From Owenia fusiformis (lineage: Eukaryota > Annelida > Polychaeta > Sabellida > Oweniidae), in NCBI GenBank assembly GCA_903813345.2, contig CAIIXF020000001.1, positions 26,959,915 through 27,023,914 of the forward strand: 64,000 bases of DNA, written 5' to 3'. Below the pieces are notes generated by a model. That model did no database searches. It was not told the DNA's origin and was given only the letters and a program-made list of their open reading frames with translations. The position numbers and the translations under genes were made by a program. How positions within the stretch are numbered: position 1 is the stretch's first letter; each line of letters begins with the position of its first letter. Shown piece after piece: positions 35,501 to 47,200 of this stretch.

Positions 35501-37418
35501 GGTTCTACTGTACTGAAAAAGTGTACCTACCAGAACTGGGTAGTTAGGAGCCAGAGCTAGGATGATGGCACCAAGGATGAAGACCAGGGCATTGATGATG
35601 ATAGACAGTCTCCTACCATAGTGATCAACAAGAAAACCTAAATATTGCCAATTATACAATTTTGTAAAGCATCAAGATGTCATTTCTAACTCCACCTAAG
35701 TATGAGATTTAATACACTATACTGATATTTTGTTAATACAAGTATACTCATAACATTGTGAAACTGATGGAAAGTAGTTTGTAGGAGTTGTAATTTGTAG
35801 TTTTTGTACACTGTAGTGTCATCTGTATGACATGATTATTGAGTCAATAAAATATATATTTCAATTTTACTGTTGTTCAATGTCAACATATTTGGAGAAA
35901 ATTTTCTGCCATATATTAACACCCACTTTAAATTGATCTAAGTAGAGTTAACTTTAGATCTAATTAAATTAGAACTGAAATCAAAGCTGACATTGAAGGA
36001 CCTGATCTAAGATCAAACAAAATAAAAATAAATAAATAAAAAAATTTAAAAAAATAAAATAAAAAGAGTGATGTGTTGGTTCACCTCCAAGTAAAGATCC
36101 CAATAGGGCCCCCATCAACATGGAACTGACCACCATCTCTTGCTGGAAACAGGTCATGTTAAACACCTCCCTCAGTTGAAGTAGTGCACCAGATATAATA
36201 CCTGCAATATATTTACACTTTAACTTTATTCTAAATTCATCAAATATCATACATATTAGGATTCATACTTAACTGACTGTCGGTTTTGTGGACAAAGAGC
36301 ATACAATACAAGTGTAACTGAAAATGAGATATTTTTTACACACTCGCCACTTTGAGCAATACCATGCTGATGTCACAGAAAGACAAGTAATTGGCCAAAT
36401 ATAATTGAGCGGTCATGTTGATGTTTGGACCTTGAAATTTGAATTATAAATTTTCACTTTCTGTTTTTCACATTATCACATTTTAATTTATAAGTTTTTA
36501 AGTTTAAGAACTAACAAATGTGTATTTCTTTCAATCCACAAACAAAATTTTATTCTGGCAAATATGGGACTCTATTTTAAATTTCATTACACATGTACAG
36601 CATTCACCTTTATAGACATTTTTGCCTTTTTATTGTACATGATCATTTACTCCATTATACTTTTATTTACCCACCAACATCATATCCAAATAGAAGTCCT
36701 CCCAGGGCAGCCATCATGGAGGCAAATATAACATAGGATGCTGATCCATGGCTCCCACTAGAGGGCTCTGACTGTTGCGTGGGCACCAGGGGCTCTTGGA
36801 GTTCTAGCTGTAATCCATCCTCATCTTCTTCCAGCAAACCAGCTACAATAGCAATAGAAAAATACAGGATCTAGTATTTGAATACACTGGAGCACAAACA
36901 ATTTTAATCAGTATTTGAAATTAATTAAGTACATGGGTTCACATTGTGAAAAGTGATATGTATCACTCAAGAAAACATTGTGGAGCAATAGAAGAGATTT
37001 CCATTGTTGTGTATACCAGGTTGTTCAATAAGTTCTCGGAAAAATGCTCACATTTCAAAGGTTTTAAAAATTTGATTTAAATATTTTAAGAATCAATAAC
37101 CAGATATTTTTTGTATAGATGTCATGTGAACATTTCATGAAAAAATAAAAATCTTTAAAACTAGAGCATTTTCCCCAAACTTATTGAACGACCAAGGTAT
37201 ATTCCCATGAGAAATCTCACAAAAGAGTACATTTTTAGACTATTCTTTACAATCAAGTGAAAGAATTCATTGTGTGTTCACACATAACATCCCAGTCTTG
37301 TAAGAACTGGCTCATTTTTTTATTAATGGACCACACAATTATTTTTTGGACAATTTTTAAAAGTACCAAATATTTACTCACACGTGTCTCCATCGATCAT
37401 TTGTTCCTCTGACATCAT
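29550..37418 (-). CDS. SLC2A12: Class III facilitative glucose transporter, GLUT12-like
   Basis: Eleven coding exons on the minus strand: 37382-37418, 36675-36842, 36085-36201, 35531-35637, 34115-34198, 32529-32632, 32101-32209, 31811-31897, 31269-31355, 30613-30723 and 29550-30392. They join in frame to 617 aa, the length of human GLUT12. Twelve membrane segments of the MFS sugar porter fold: [10 protein letters not shown] (TM1, about 59-68), DHYGRR (loop 2), [29 protein letters not shown] (TM7), [15 protein letters not shown] (TM10, about 486-500) and [10 protein letters not shown] (about 558-567). A long loop between TM9 and TM10 (about 375-465) with N-glycosylation sites marks class III. 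It should move hexoses across plasma or internal membranes; the acidic N terminus after GLL may carry a sorting signal. Exon 2 uses donor GTGGGT; a second donor lies 4 bp further on. Paralogue SLC2A10 is a less likely identity. Confidence 0.92.
32727..33560. repeat. Degenerate tandem array, about 161 bp period
   Basis: Units begin near 32727, 32888 and 33049, each with GTAGACAAGA-TTT and ending GATCTACCAAACGGTTCACC; a looser copy runs to 33560 (GCAGACAAGGATTTTAGC). It sits in the transporter intron between the exons at 32632 and 34115 and ends in a tract of ACGGACGG and GACAGACAG. Confidence 0.75.
34228..34360. repeat. GATATC-rich foldback repeat, third copy
   Basis: Contains AGGATATCCTATGATTTTGA and GGGATATCATTTTTATCCA, as in 9090-9280, 30 bp upstream of a transporter exon on the minus strand. 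Confidence 0.65.
34651..35510. mobile_element. Pogo/Tigger-like non-autonomous DNA transposon (860 bp)
   Basis: Ends CAGTAGAACCTG and CAGGTTCTACTG, with the inverted repeat continuing about 28 bp through AAGTGGAACACC. TA duplications flank it (34649-34650, 35511-35512), as expected for the Tc1/mariner-pogo superfamily. The left end repeats the AAGTGGAAC motif several times. No transposase frame. Its right end is 18 bp from the splice donor of the transporter exon at 35531. Confidence 0.88.
36013..36067. repeat. A-rich simple sequence
   Basis: AAATAAAAATAAATAAAT-type run just inside the intron next to the exon at 36085. Confidence 0.8.
37015..37199. mobile_element. Mariner-like MITE (185 bp)
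   Basis: ACCAGGTTGTTCAATAAGTT at the left is inverted at the right as AACTTATTGAACGACCAAGG. This end sequence is typical of mariner elements. No coding frame. In the first coding intron of the transporter. Confidence 0.78.
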
Positions 37419-37596
37419 GACTGCTAATAAACCTTATGTCACCTTTGTTGCCAGTGGATAATCCTGCATCTACTGAATGTATTGTATTCTGTTGGCTCTT
37501 GAACACCCAGGTTTACTATTGACATGTTAACGATTATATTGCCTTGTGCTCATTGTTACAGAAAGATCATTCATTAGAGAGACTACATCTTTCAAA
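37382..37596 (-). other. SLC2A12: First coding exon of SLC2A12 with 5' UTR
   Basis: On the minus strand a pyrimidine-rich acceptor (CTATTTTTTATTTTTTCAG) ends at 37597, so the exon likely runs 37596-37382, with 178 nt of leader before two consecutive ATGs (37418 and 37415). The first is taken as the start. Confidence 0.6.
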
Positions 37597-37898
37597 CTGA
37601 AAAAATAAAAAATAGATTTATTGTAAAATTAATTCATCAAACACTGATGATTATGAAAATCAGTATTTTCAAGATAACTGCATCTATTTCACTCCTTAAA
37701 TATACATCATACATGTCATAATGAGTCATTTCCTTTTATTTGTTAGAAAGATAAAATCAAACCGTAGTAATGAAAGGAGCTGCAGATAATCTATGCTAGA
37801 AATTACAAATTGAATACAGATTTAGATTCTTACAAGCTGACTAAGTCATTATGAAGTAATAATATTTTATTTTTGTGTCACAGGTTTAATATACAGTA

Positions 37899-38061
37899 CA
37901 GTAAAACTGGTCTAATTAGAACACCTTTGGCACCTCTAAAAAGGTGTTCCACTTATAGAGGTTCATTTAGCATTAAGTCAGTTGGTCTTGGGACTCTGAA
38001 AAGTGTTCCACTAACAGAGGTGTTCGACTTCTAGAGGTGTTACACTTTTTAAGTTTCACTG
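37899..38061. mobile_element. Small pogo-like MITE (163 bp)
   Basis: CAGTAAAACT ... AGTTTCACTG ends flanked by TA, with internal GGTGTTCCACTTATAGAGGTT segments similar in style to 34651-35510. Confidence 0.75.
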
Positions 38062-38142
38062 TATTGGCTTATGAGGTACCATGTGATAATATTGCATATT
38101 TATATGTATTAAAGATATAATACTTATATAGCAATTCTATAT

Positions 38143-38514
38143 TTAAAGGTGCAATAATTAGTGCAGAGGGGTCATTCAACGATCATGGACCAGTGTCAAA
38201 ATATATTTAAGTTTGGATATTTCATCAAGACTAACATCTATTTTTATTATCTACAAAGAAACCCCCTAGATAAACATTATTTCAGCTGGTATTCCTCTTG
38301 AAACATGGTGGATCTTAAAAATATAAAAGTGGAAGTCCCCTTTTTGAAGCTTTGAACTGAATTCACACTTTTTAATGTTGAAATTGATAATTTATCCATA
38401 CATTTAAAGAAAATAAGTATGTCAAAGAAGATGTTAAACCAAATGTTGCCTTGATAGCTCAGAAAAAATGAAAAAACTTTCCTATTTTCTCTACAGTCCT
38501 TATTGCCCCTTTAA
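38143..38514 (-). mobile_element. MITE, copy 2 of the 373 bp family
   Basis: Inverted, near-identical copy of 6827-7199 with the same ends (TTAAAGGTGCAA ... TTGCCCCTTTAA). Comparison of the two copies fixes the borders. Confidence 0.88.
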
Positions 38515-38724
38515 CATAGTCAAAAAGACAAAGGGCAGATTTTTCTTAAAAGCAACATTCATGAACATAAAATACAAACTTTGTTCAGAAGGCACTAATG
38601 GTAACCAAAGGTAGCCCCAACAGATATATCTTAAGATATCTAATTCTATTGAGGTGAATATGTGCATCTTTCACGAGAGATATTCCATGAAGTCTGAAGG
38701 ACAGGTACTCACCAAAAATATGAT

Positions 38725-39129
38725 TACTGTACGCCCGGTATTATTCGCGAGCTTTAATTTCGCGAATTTTGCGAAAACACGGTTTCGCGGCTATTAAATT
38801 TCGCGAATACTGTATTTTATCGTATTCGGAGATTCCCCAGTATATGATGTCCAATCAAATTGCAGGCTACGATCACGTGAACAATCGTGCGCACGTGCGC
38901 TTTCATTGCCGCGCATGCGCATAGTAAAGTCATGGAGTTGCACAGTACTATTGAAGTACTATAACTCGATCCAAACTAGTAGATAAAACGAAATGCATCA
39001 GAGCCCCGGGTAAAAACAAATTCCCGGGGATTTAATTTGCAATTTCGCGACGATAATTTTTCGCGATTTTAACACCCTCGCGAAAAGCGCGAAAGTTAAT
39101 CGCACGCGAATAATACCGGGCGTACAGTA
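38725..39129. mobile_element. CpG-rich MITE with TTCGCGAA-type motifs
   Basis: 25 bp inverted ends TACTGTACGCCCGGTATTAT(TCGCG) with TA at the border. The subterminal parts repeat TTCGCGAA/TTTCGCG many times and the centre carries GCGCACGTGCGC-like sequence. Far richer in CpG than the surroundings. In the 5' intron of the transporter. Confidence 0.85.
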
Positions 39130-39932
39130 AATCTTTGTTCTATTATAGTACTAAATTCCTAATACTATTAAGTTACTAATAATATTTATAAACTAAAAAG
39201 CCTTTTTAAAGATGACACATTTTCAAAATACTGATTTTAATGTTCAGCAAACATAAGGTGATTCCATCCTCTTTATTGTACATTATTTTTTACCAATGTT
39301 TTTAATTCATGAGACAAATTACGGTTTACCCAGTGTCGTGTTGTGTTAAACTTTCAAGCACTTGAAAATTTTAGTCCTACTTCTTGTCAAATTTTATAGA
39401 GTAAACACCAAATACTGTAATTTCAAGAGCTTTGAAATCTTCAGAGAACATAAGTTGTATATACAGCAACTACAAGTTATTTCAAAGTTCTACTTCAACA
39501 AAGTGTCTAGTAGTTACAGAAAATTTCTCGGAAACCGGGTGAACTTGGGAAATGGCGACGATAGGTCAAATAGATGATGTAATCTATGTATCTACCTTTT
39601 CAGGTAACCTGTCTCCTATGGGACGGACCAACTGACGGACGGATACCTGGTCGATCACATAGGCTCACTGTGAGCCAAAAACACTTAATAACATGGTGAC
39701 GGTTGTGACAGGCATAAGTCTTGCAACAGAAAGGGTCTCGTTTGAATTTTAATTGATGAAATATTCTCGTTACGATTTTGAGAACATCTAAAAAAAATTT
39801 ACTCCAGAATAAACGTTTTCACGAGTGCACAGTGGTCCACATGCCATGTCTTCTAGCCAAGCAGTAACTGTAGTTTATCATTGAAACCCCCAACAGGTTT
39901 TTAATAGAACTACATGTACTTTCCTACTTACC

Positions 39933-40010
39933 ACGAGATAAACAAACCGAGGATACATGACTATCAATCTGTTCCAGGAGGTGGTAGAGGTACCATGTAA
40001 GCAGTCACGG
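39933..40010 (-). other. Possible 5' non-coding exon of SLC2A12
   Basis: A strong minus-strand donor (CTCGTG then GTAAGTAGG) at 39932-39931 would join to the acceptor before 37596 across a 2.3 kb intron. The upstream limit near 40010 is a guess. Confidence 0.4.
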
Positions 40011-40218
40011 GTGTTACAATATTTTCTCATTGTGCCCGACGGCTACTTTTATTCGTAACAAAACATAATTTAAAAACAATGTTTCAAATAAATAAAAGTG
40101 TTTTTAAATTAATGAAATTATTTGATATTAGTATAAAGGGAATAAGATATTGTTATATTTATTTGAATTGGCAGTTGCTTACAGCCTTAGAAACTAGAAA
40201 AATAAAATTAAAATAAAA
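40011..40218. promoter_or_regulatory. Candidate bidirectional promoter, SLC2A12/TTC36
   Basis: About 200 bp between the putative minus-strand first exon and the TTC36 start codon. No TATA box stands out. The inference rests on the head-to-head spacing only. Confidence 0.35.
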
Positions 40219-42613
40219 ATGTGCCAAAAAAGTTTGTCGGAGCACGATAACACAGTCCTCAGGCGTATATTCAACCCCGAACTACCATACAGTGACACAG
40301 TCAACTACGAAGAAGAGTCTGAGGCAGAGAATACTGGTAAATATCATCATCAAATTACCCCAAAAATTGCCTTTTGTGATAATTGGAAAAATGGACAAAT
40401 AAAATCCCAAGCCAGTGAATCTCTAGCTTGCCCGTAGCCAGCTTTTACCAGGAGGGGGAGCTTTTTTCCAGGGGGGAGTTTTTTCACAATTTTGGCTAAA
40501 AATCATGCGAAAAATTCTCAGAATGGTGAAATCTGCATGATTTTGAAAGAATTTCTCGCCGGGGGGGGGAGCTTCCGCTCCCCCAGCTCCCCCTCTGGTT
40601 ACGGGCCTGTCTTGCCTACTATAAAGAACTCTATATATGTACGGATAGAGATAGAGAGATGGCAATAGTAGTTTTGGTCGGGAAGTTATGATTTTTCTTG
40701 ATTTCTAGATGACTACAGTACACATAGATCCACAGACACGGGAACAAGAGTTCATCCCCCTCCCAATCACTATATTATACACAGATATCAGAATTTTTAT
40801 TAGGAAATACATCCTCAAGAAGGCGCTTTCTTTAAGAGGTATTTCCCATCAGTGATTATACAGTGACTGGTGGGAGGGGGGATTTTAAGACATGCAGATT
40901 GTGATTGAACGCTACTATTGGATTGGATTGGAAACGGCAGATTTTTCCACTAGAGGCATTCTCTGACTTGGGGCAATGGGCATTGTCGTTTTATCCGTAT
41001 GATTGCAGGCCTGCCAACTTGGGAACACGTAAAATGAGTGGCTTACAAATGTTGAACACCTTCCTTCAATTTATGAACACCTTGGTTCAAACCTGAACAC
41101 CTTGTTCCAAATTTTGAACAGTGTTCAAATTGTATTGTGTATTGCCTTGGGCTTTCAATATTGAATGCCCATGGTATTGCATGTGTCTAAATTTTGGATA
41201 CCTCTAATTTTTCATGCTCGCTTCACTCGTGCTCCATCAAGGGAGAGGATAGGAATGAAAGAATTCGAAGCAAATGTGTCATATATACGTAATTCATGTG
41301 AAAATTCTTTTTTTTCGACGTTCATTTTTTATGTAATAGCCTTTGTTATTTTTATGTTCTTCTCAGGATTTTTTTTGCATGACATAATCAGAGAAAATGC
41401 CTATTTGCGTAACATACAGTATTCTGACACACAAAAAAACTGGCGCGACTTAATTTTCTCCAGCAAATGCGAGACAGTTGGTAGGCCTGATAACAATAGT
41501 CTAACAATCCCCCAGGTTTTCACTCAATGCCAAGGGTTTTTCTGGGAATGCCCCGTGGCGGAGAATGCTCCTATGTACTTTATGGAGGATCAAACAAGTT
41601 TTGCAAAAATACATAATGCAATAGGTATATCATATGCAGGTAACCTTCACATCTGTTTGAAGTCCAATAATGCTCTAGGAGTAAAAGTTCTTGACAATGG
41701 CGCTCCTTTTATTATTTTAGAAAATCTTCCTGAAGCTGAGAATGAGGCGAGGCAGCTTGAGATAGAAGGTGTAAAGGCAGCAGAGAGTGGAGATGTTGGT
41801 GCTTCTTTGGAGAGGTTTAACAGTGCCATTAACAGATGTCCTAGTCGAGCATCATGCTACAATAACAGAGCACAAGCTTTGAGATTGAAGGGGGATACTG
41901 CTTGTGAGAGTTTAACTACTATAATAAGCTCATCAAATAAATTTGATCAAAGAATATATTTATTACATGTAATTTATGGCTTGTGTTCAATGGATTCCAA
42001 TCTCTAGCACATATTTCTTTTTTGTTTCTGATTTGATATTGAACAAGTTGTTTATGGCATTTGTGGCTTTGTATTTTTCTTCAGGTGCAATGCTTGATGT
42101 TAACAAGGCCCTAGAGCTGAGTGGAGGGAAGGGAAAGGCTGCAACACAGGCATTTGTACAAAGAGGATTACTAAATAAAAAAGAAGGTATGATTGCATAT
42201 GTATTATATCCAACATGTTAAGCATGCAGTGGTATTTAGGAATATTAGCAAGGTTGGCCAAAAAAGAGACTTAGGCCGGTAATGAACCAGGAATGGAATA
42301 TAGAGTGAAGTTGTAGTGTGTATTATGGAGTCTGAATATTACAGCATTATTATTCGTTAATTCACATTTGCTTACAAATTCAGCTTTTGTGTTATTTCAA
42401 GACAACTTTCCTCAGTTGATATGAATCTTTGATATTACTATAACAATTGCAGGACAAGATGAGAAGGCTCTTGATGACTTTAAGCATGCGGCTAAACTGG
42501 GAAGTGCCTTTGCCAAACATGTTGTGGTTCAGATGAACCCTTATGCAGCCATGTGTAATGCTATGTTGGCTGAGGTAATGCAAAAAGTAAAATGTGGAGA
42601 GGACACAGCTTAA
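40219..42613 (+). CDS. TTC36: Tetratricopeptide repeat protein 36
   Basis: Exons 40219-40336, 41721-41903, 42085-42186 and 42453-42613, all phase 1 joins, giving 187 aa (human about 189). Exon 1 has LRRIFNPELPYSD, matching the LQAIFNP start of the family. Exon 2 carries the first TPR (EGVKAAESGD, FNSAINRCP, YNNRAQALRLKGD). Exon 3 has ALELSGGKGKAATQAFVQRG and exon 4 the third TPR and the conserved QMNPYAAMCNAMLAEVM tail. TTC36 is a small cytosolic TPR adaptor; the vertebrate protein protects HPD from STK33-linked turnover in tyrosine breakdown, which need not hold here. Start is the first Met of exon 1, next to CQKSLSEHD. Introns hold a hAT/other MITE (40430-40606) and a 186-codon open stretch in frame with exon 2. 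Confidence 0.93.
40430..40606. mobile_element. GC-rich MITE in TTC36 intron 1
   Basis: Inverted ends GCCCGTAGCCAG and CTGGTTACGGGC, with internal AGGGGGAGC and GCTCCCCC pairs. About 177 bp. Target duplication not resolved. Confidence 0.75.
41053..41120. repeat. Three to four 20-21 bp repeats
   Basis: TGAACACCTT starts at 41053, 41074 and 41094, with a partial unit at 41115. TTC36 intron 1. Confidence 0.85.
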
Positions 42614-44204
42614 ACAATGGAAAAGACACAGAATAAGACAAAGAAAGGACACAAATATAGAATATTATGATATTATTTATACAAAACATACAAACATAAT
42701 AATTGTCATTCTATGATGGGTTTGGATCAATTATTGAACTATTTTATTTAGATACATGTAAAATGTATACCTGATACATCAATATTAAGTGTTTTACAAG
42801 GATCATCTATGTTTTGAATTATTACATGGCATTTTTTTAGTGTAAGATATGTTTTGTCTTTAAATGTGCAAGGATCTGAATTTTTGGGGAATTTTTGTTT
42901 ATGCTGTCTTAACATAACTGGCTGAATGGCCAAATGTGATTGGATTAGTAGAGGTTCACATGTTGCAATGAAAGGACTATTGTCTCACTGAGGGGCCATG
43001 TCAAATATTCTTGTTTTCACATTTACACTAAAAAACGCTGTTTGAAATTGAATTGCAGTTAATTTTATATTGTGATATGCAACCCAAATAAACTTACACA
43101 AAGGAAAAATATTGACTTTTGATCTAAAAAGATATTAAATTGTGTTATACATTGGCTAATATTTTAGATCTAGTTACACAGTTATTTTTGGAACATAATA
43201 TGAAAGACAATACTCTAACATTAAAGGTACTTTAAACTGCAGGTATAAATGCAAAGCCATTATTTTTTATTAAACTTGCATTATATGAATTTGTACAGTA
43301 TTATGACACTCCATTTGGCAGCTACAAATAAAGTCATATACATATTGAAGTGAACTATTTTGTTAAATCTTTTTGGTATGATAATAGTTGGACAATCTAT
43401 GCATCAAGATGACATTACAATGACCATAGATTGAGTAGAAATTGTGGTAATAAGTTATGATAAAAAACAATTACCATTTAGAGTGTATGATACTTGCACA
43501 TATTTCTTTTTATTATCTATATCACTAAAGACCTTTTGGTTTATCTTGATGAAAGGCTAGATTTATTTTAAAAAATCAGAACCATCATTGAAGACGTAGT
43601 TTTCATAAAGTCATAGTCATTTCATATAATCAAATCAAAAAAATAGTCTTCAAACTCCAAGCCAATGGTTCCTGCCTGTAGGGCTTATTTTTATTTATTT
43701 TTTTCATCCACCATACTGATACTTGGTGTGTCGTATAAATAAAGAATTTACATTATTTTACTTTCAATTACTTTCTGTTTATGTACATTTTGTGAATGTA
43801 TACAGCAATTTAGAGCAATGTTTGATTCACCCAAATCAAATATGTTGTATTTGGCAAGGGTTATAAGTATAAAGACTAGGAGTTTCGGAGAAAGTATTTC
43901 TCGTCTGTGGTATTTAGAATATTAAATATGGCTGACTGTAGCTTTATTTGAAATCCTCCATTCAATAGGTCTACAGATGTTAAAAGTGATAAAAATATGC
44001 ATGTAGAATAGTATTGACATACACTTTTTAAAGTTTCACTTTCTTTAAACTAAATTAAAAATGTCAAAGTGAGTGCCTCATAAATTGGAAGTCACATGAC
44101 AGTCACATGATCTATTTAAGTAGAGTCACATGATCTATCATTTGTAGCCATTTTGAAAAAAGTAAACAAAGTTGAGCACAGAAGCCTCTCACTTTAGAAG
44201 CATA
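42614..44204. other. Intergenic region TTC36 to GILT
   Basis: No gene seen. Candidate TTC36 poly(A) signals AATAAA occur near 43087, 43327 and 43738. The last part before 44205 would hold the GILT promoter; AAGTCACATGA-type repeats occur near 44090-44130. Confidence 0.45.
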
Positions 44205-47200
44205 ATGTGGCAAATATACACTTTAACATGTTTAATTATTGCTGTAAATGGATGTGATATACCTCCAAGAATGTGGTGTGACTCCTTAGAAACTGCAAAA
44301 CAGTGTCAGGTGAGAGAAAACGTAACTATTGTAACGCTGAATATTCCGTCATTTTACACTATTTCATCCCCATTGTTTACTGCATGCTAATAAATAAAAA
44401 TGCCTGTTGAAAGCCCATGGTTTTCTCAAAGGTGATATGAATAGATCGATGGTATATGGAATAATATAGAATACATCTAAAGATAATTTATGTGTGTGCT
44501 CACAAAAGTCTTTGTAAAATTTTAAATGTTAGGGGAGGCATCAAAAGTTCAATGTCTGATAGGAAACTAAATAAATCTAGTTTTGAGTTGGACCCCCCCC
44601 CCTCCCCCTCAAAACTAAATACAATGAAAGTTGATCGCGGACTTTTCACATGTTTTAGCGACTCAATTTGGACTTTCATGGGGCCAGTACTATAACTTAT
44701 TTATGATTCTTAAAACATGTGCCAACAACAATAGGCATAATATTCCATGATACATGCATCTTGGTGAAGAAGGCATCTGGTAAAGTCTTTATTTTTAAAC
44801 CATTCCAAGGCATTTCGAGTCGAAATTGCGAAAAATTTAAATGTTGAAATTTGTCGGATAGCAAACTGAAATAGCTTTGACCCCCTCCCCCCCAAACTAG
44901 ATTTATTTAGTTTTCTATCAGACATTGATCTTTTGATGCCTCCCCTTAGGAACTACTTTGAATTTAAAAAATAAGCAATAAGACTGTCATGTGTAGACTA
45001 TCTTTTCTTTATTTTGGAAGCAATTAGGCTACCTGTTTGCAATATTGCTCTATTGTCCTCCAAACAAATTTACTGTTTGTACTGTAGATCAAATCTTTGA
45101 AGATGGGGACATTTTGAAGCTGTTTTGACCAATCGAAAGTTGAAAAGACCTGCGTTTGTAGATGCACCTGTTATTACATTTGTATGCCAGACACATTTAT
45201 ATTTTATTTCATGTGAAGGTTGTTGAGCAGTGTGCAAAATCAGTCTGGAAGGTAAATGAAGTGTCCCCAGAACCTGTGAAGTTGACCCTCTACATGGAAT
45301 CTCTTTGTCCAGATTGTAAGAACTTCATCAAAGAGCAGTTGTTCCCTGTCTGGGCCCAGTTGAGCAACATCATCGATTTAGAACTTGTACCATATGGCAA
45401 TGCTATGGTGAGTCTTAGATTCTAAATGGGCAGGATAGGAGTGAGGGAGGTCAATTGGGATACTGTATGTCCCACCAATGACCAGGCACAATGTATGATA
45501 TAAGAATAATAAAAACTTGTTGGTTCATCACTTAGCCTTCTCTTCTACATGACAACTACTTTAAATTGGCTGGATGTAGTTTACTTCGGTCCAAAGCCTT
45601 CTCTATATTCCGGCTTTGAGGAGGAAGATTGAGCTGCCTTAGTATTATAAATATTGTAAATCATTGTGTCACACGCACAGTAAATATGGCATAATAATAT
45701 GAAATATACCTTTATGTATAGATTTGAAGAACATCAGCTCACATCCCCGTCTGAATCTATTGTTATATTTGATTTCTTTAAGCGAGAATAATTTCAAATG
45801 TTATTCACGTCCAGAACCGGAAGCCATTTTTAGCTACAGCGAGAAAATTTCACCATGTGTCAAAACTCCGAAATGAAATTTTGAAATATCTAAATCCAGA
45901 CAAGCAACGCTTCATCCTAAATATGATTAATATTCTTAAAAATATTTATAAAATTTATTAAAAATGAGTTCTAGGTGCGTGTAGGTGCGTGTAGCACAGT
46001 ACATACGAAATCAATGAAGTTTCGTCTAGCTGTAAGCTAGAGACTCGAGTAAGATGTAGTCATTACATTTGAGATATTCAATAAATAAATAAATATACAT
46101 ACATGATACTTGAACGTACATAATATATGTAAAAAATGAATGTATGTACAAAAATGATTGCAGGAAAGAAAGAAGGGAGATATGTGGGAGTTTGATTGTC
46201 AGCACGGGAAAGAGGAATGTATTGGAAATCTTATTGAGGTATTTATACTATTTATTACAGCTAACTGATTTGCTTGTACAAAAGCACAGTTTTGGAACCC
46301 TTTAGAAATTCTGGGTTTGTGTAAAAAACCAGGTGACCGGGTAACCAGGTGACCGGGTACTTAACGTTCCTAGCAGGGTTAGGAATTTTTTTATTTATAA
46401 CGTTGGATGTGGACGATACATGTACGTTATTTTCGATGTCACATTTTGAGGTTATTTCACATCGTAAGAACGTTTTGACAACGTTAACTTTAACGTTAAA
46501 ATAACGTCGGTAATGAACCGATTTAGTGAGAACATATTGACGTCTTTGTAACGTTTCCTCAACTCACAAATATTTTGAAGCCATTTCCACAATGTTGAAA
46601 TTCAACCATCCATCGACGTTTTGCTGAATATTTAAATAACATCAGATCAATACGGTCCATGAACGTCATTATTGACGTCACGTTTTGAGGTTATTTCAAA
46701 TTTAATTTTAACGTTAACAATACGTCGGAAATGAACCGACTTAGTGAGAACACAAACTTTTTGTCATGTTTTTATTAAAAGCCTGTTTTGACAATGTTGA
46801 ATTTTAACGTTTGAGTTACGTCACATATGGACCAATGTAGTAAAAAATCAAACGTTCCTGTTTGTTATATTTTCCACACTAACGAACTTTACGGACACGC
46901 TACAACAACATTCTTTTTATGCCATCAATAGATGTCTCATGTTTACGTTGCCTCGACGTGTAAAGAACGAAAATGTGCAACGTCTTCTAGGAACTTAGTA
47001 GCAACGTGACATGGACGTCACTGTTTGCTGGATCGATTATTTTAAAAAGCGCTCTGTCTCGTATAGGGTAAAAATATCGAACAGCAGTGCACTCGGTAGG
47101 CTAAGTCTGTCAAGTCAATTCGCTACTAATGGGGGGAAATGTGGAACTTTGAAAGTTGGTAACCCTGCTAGGAACGTTAGGTACCCAGTCGACCGGGTAC

